This document shows, one piece after another, positions 62,465 to 64,000 of a stretch of DNA of 64,000 nucleotides. The notes under the pieces were generated by a model. That model was given only the letters and a program-made list of their open reading frames with translations. It did no database searches and had not been told where the DNA came from. Numbering within the stretch: the stretch's first letter is position 1; each line of letters starts with the position of its first letter. Made by a program: the position numbers and the translations under genes. Source of the DNA: Domibacillus mangrovi (GTDB lineage: Bacteria > Bacillota > Bacilli > Bacillales > Domibacillaceae); assembly GCF_001906925.1 (NCBI RefSeq), contig NZ_MRWQ01000004.1, positions 248,001 to 312,000 of the forward strand. Reading direction: 5' to 3'.

Positions 62465-63709
62465 ATGAAACAATATCAATTGTTTATAATATCAATATAT
62501 CCTTTCTTTTTTTCATTATCACCTTATATTCAACGTGTATATGGTATTGATAAGGAGCTTACTACAATGCTCTTTTTATTACCATTCATGATACATGGGT
62601 TATCGTTAAAGAAAGAGTTTTTCAAAATTCTTAAAGAAAATAAATACTATTTTATTTTAAGTATATACACACTACTTGGTTTACTATGGACTGAAGAATT
62701 ATTTCGAGGTATGTACTTGGTATATAATATGATCGTAGCGCCATTCATAGCAATGAGTTTAATCAGAACTAGGAATGGTTTAAAGGTATGGAGAAATTTC
62801 TCTTGGAGTGTTTTACTTCTAAGTCTTCTGTTACATAGTGATTTGTTAAAAGTATTTTTCAATTATTATGAAGTTCAGCGTTTTGCATATTATTATGGTG
62901 ATATTTCTTTAAATCCAAATTCTTTTGGATTATGGCTTAACTTAAGTTTAGCTTATTTTATAACAATAGGTATTAAACTGTATCAAAATAAAAATCTTTC
63001 TAATTTCCGGCTTCTTATTTTAATAATGAATATTACATTAACTGTTTACTTTATGGTAATTACTGTTTCAAGGTCTACTATGATTGCAGGTATAGTAGCT
63101 GTTTTTTTGTTGATTATTATAAGCAAAAGTAAATTAGTAATCGTATTAACTTCTTTTTTAGTGAGTTTTACTTTGTTGTGTGTTTTAATCACTTTGAATA
63201 TGGACGGATCTAACCAAGGAGGGTTTATTATAGATAGGTTTTCAACTCTGGACTTAAATGGAAGAGAAGATATTTGGGGAATAGTTTTTAATACTTCCTT
63301 TGAGAGTCCGGATAAATTTCTATTCGGTGTAGGCACCGGTGGAGCTGAGAAGGAAATTGGCTCTGCTCATAGCGAAGGTACAGTTCGTATAAGTGATGAT
63401 GGTACAGCAAGAACAAGTACACATAATGTTTATTTACTTTTTTTGTTACAAGGAGGAGTTGTGGGGATTTTTATATATCTAATGTTTTTAATAAACTTGT
63501 TTAAACTAACATTAACAAGAATAAAAAGTACGTTCATGCACATTGGAATCTTATACTTAATAACAACTTTTGCGATCATGTCTTTGACAGGTAACTTAAT
63601 TTATAATCCTATATATCCATTTTTAATAGCAATAGCTTTAGCCTTATTAACAAAAAAAGACAATACAAAAACCTATGATACGGAATGTTTTCAAAAAATG
63701 TTTATATAA
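62465..63709 (+). CDS. O-antigen ligase/polymerase-like membrane protein (Wzy type)
   Basis: 414 residues, about 11-12 transmembrane helices and a large external loop near residues 250-320 (FLFGVGTGGAEKEIGSAHSE and TARTSTHNVYLLFLLQGGVV), the pattern of the Wzy_C/RfaL family that joins or transfers lipid-linked glycans. GDISLNPNSFGLWLNLSLAY and VSRSTMIAG are also family-like. ATG 62465 has GAGGGG about 14 bases upstream, a long spacing. With flippase, acyltransferase and glycosyltransferase it makes a Wzx/Wzy-type polymer system together with the YwqC/YwqD regulators. Confidence 0.88.
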   Translation: MKQYQLFIISIYPFFFSLSPYIQRVYGIDKELTTMLFLLPFMIHGLSLKKEFFKILKENKYYFILSIYTLLGLLWTEELFRGMYLVYNMIVAPFIAMSLIRTRNGLKVWRNFSWSVLLLSLLLHSDLLKVFFNYYEVQRFAYYYGDISLNPNSFGLWLNLSLAYFITIGIKLYQNKNLSNFRLLILIMNITLTVYFMVITVSRSTMIAGIVAVFLLIIISKSKLVIVLTSFLVSFTLLCVLITLNMDGSNQGGFIIDRFSTLDLNGREDIWGIVFNTSFESPDKFLFGVGTGGAEKEIGSAHSEGTVRISDDGTARTSTHNVYLLFLLQGGVVGIFIYLMFLINLFKLTLTRIKSTFMHIGILYLITTFAIMSLTGNLIYNPIYPFLIAIALALLTKKDNTKTYDTECFQKMFI

Positions 63710-63775
63710 GTATTTGGGGTAGTCTTGGTCTCAAAAACTTTTTAAGTATAAAATCAATAGAGAGAAGTTTAACTA

Positions 63776-64000
63776 GGTTGTGTCTGAAAACTAAAAACAT
63801 AAAATAAGCGTTGCCTCGTCTTGGGATTATGGCTACAATCATATCCATCAGATTGAGGAGATGGAAATATAGCAGCGAAACGGTATGAAATAGACGATCA
63901 TCAATGGGAACAAATCAAAGAGTTATTTCCGCGAGCGAAAACCGGCCGTCCAGGAAAAGACAATCGTGACATGTTTAACGCCATCTTATGGATCGCCAGA
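63776..64000 (+). mobile_element. Left end of an IS5-family element, cut by the window edge
   Basis: GGTTGTGTCTGAAAACT at 63776-63792 is a terminal inverted repeat of the kind seen in IS5-family (IS427-like) elements, and the preceding CTA suits a CTAR target. After it a transposase frame opens: AAKRYEIDDHQWEQIKELFP then RAKTGRPGKDNRDMFNAILW, the DUF4096 N-terminal domain. No ATG, GTG or TTG precedes the conserved residues in frame (GGAGATGG is the ribosome site and ATA 63869 the likely position of the start), so initiation may be non-standard or the copy mutated. Confidence 0.8.

Overview
The window reads as a chromosome segment of a low- to mid-GC, Gram-positive member of the Bacillales (Bacillaceae or Planococcaceae type; the genus cannot be fixed from the sequence alone). 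Pointers are strong AGGAGG-type ribosome sites, frequent GTG and TTG starts, two S-layer proteins with three SLH domains, a CsaB pyruvyl transferase, YwqC/YwqD/YwqE-type capsule genes and CcpA-like cre sites. No rRNA, tRNA or CRISPR array was seen.

Layout. (1) 1-6.3 kb: four secreted SLH-domain wall enzymes in a row (amidase, subtilisin-like protease, NlpC/P60 peptidase, glucosaminidase). (2) 6.5-9.5 kb: a MurJ-type flippase translationally coupled to an unknown lipoprotein. (3) 9.7-24.6 kb: sugar-acid catabolism, with 6-phosphogluconate dehydrogenase, a ROK repressor, uxaC, a LarA-family nickel racemase/epimerase, an SDR reductase, larE, gluconokinase, larB, split larC, a decayed EIIA fragment, an AraC regulator and beta-glucuronidase. 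(4) 24.8-30.3 kb: csaB and a glycosyltransferase diverge from wecC-tagA-glycosyltransferase genes; these probably build and pyruvylate the wall polymer that holds SLH domains. (5) 30.3-53.9 kb: S-layer and SLH proteins, SLH and CAP relics, a cohesin/dockerin-like secreted operon, an M48-ankyrin protein, an Rpn-type nuclease and IS fragments. (6) 54-64 kb: a capsule/exopolysaccharide locus with a candidate EAR antitermination RNA, interrupted by a dead IS630 element and continuing into an AT-rich set of polymer-specific genes, ending at the left end of an IS5-type element.

The most interesting reading is metabolic. Region 3 lacks mannonate dehydratase (uxuA), kdgK and kdgA, but carries a LarA homologue with all the genes for its nickel-pincer cofactor, plus gluconokinase and 6-phosphogluconate dehydrogenase. 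D-mannonate and D-gluconate are C2 epimers, so the cluster can be read as a route from beta-glucuronides through glucuronate, fructuronate, mannonate and gluconate to 6-phosphogluconate and ribulose 5-phosphate. That order is inferred from gene content.

The SLH proteins and regions 2 and 4 fit together as a surface module: CsaB makes the pyruvylated ligand and the SLH enzymes and S-layer proteins dock on it. Other notable items are a 150-nt structured element present twice, a promoter/operator/terminator unit with no gene inside, and several relics of SLH and CAP genes.
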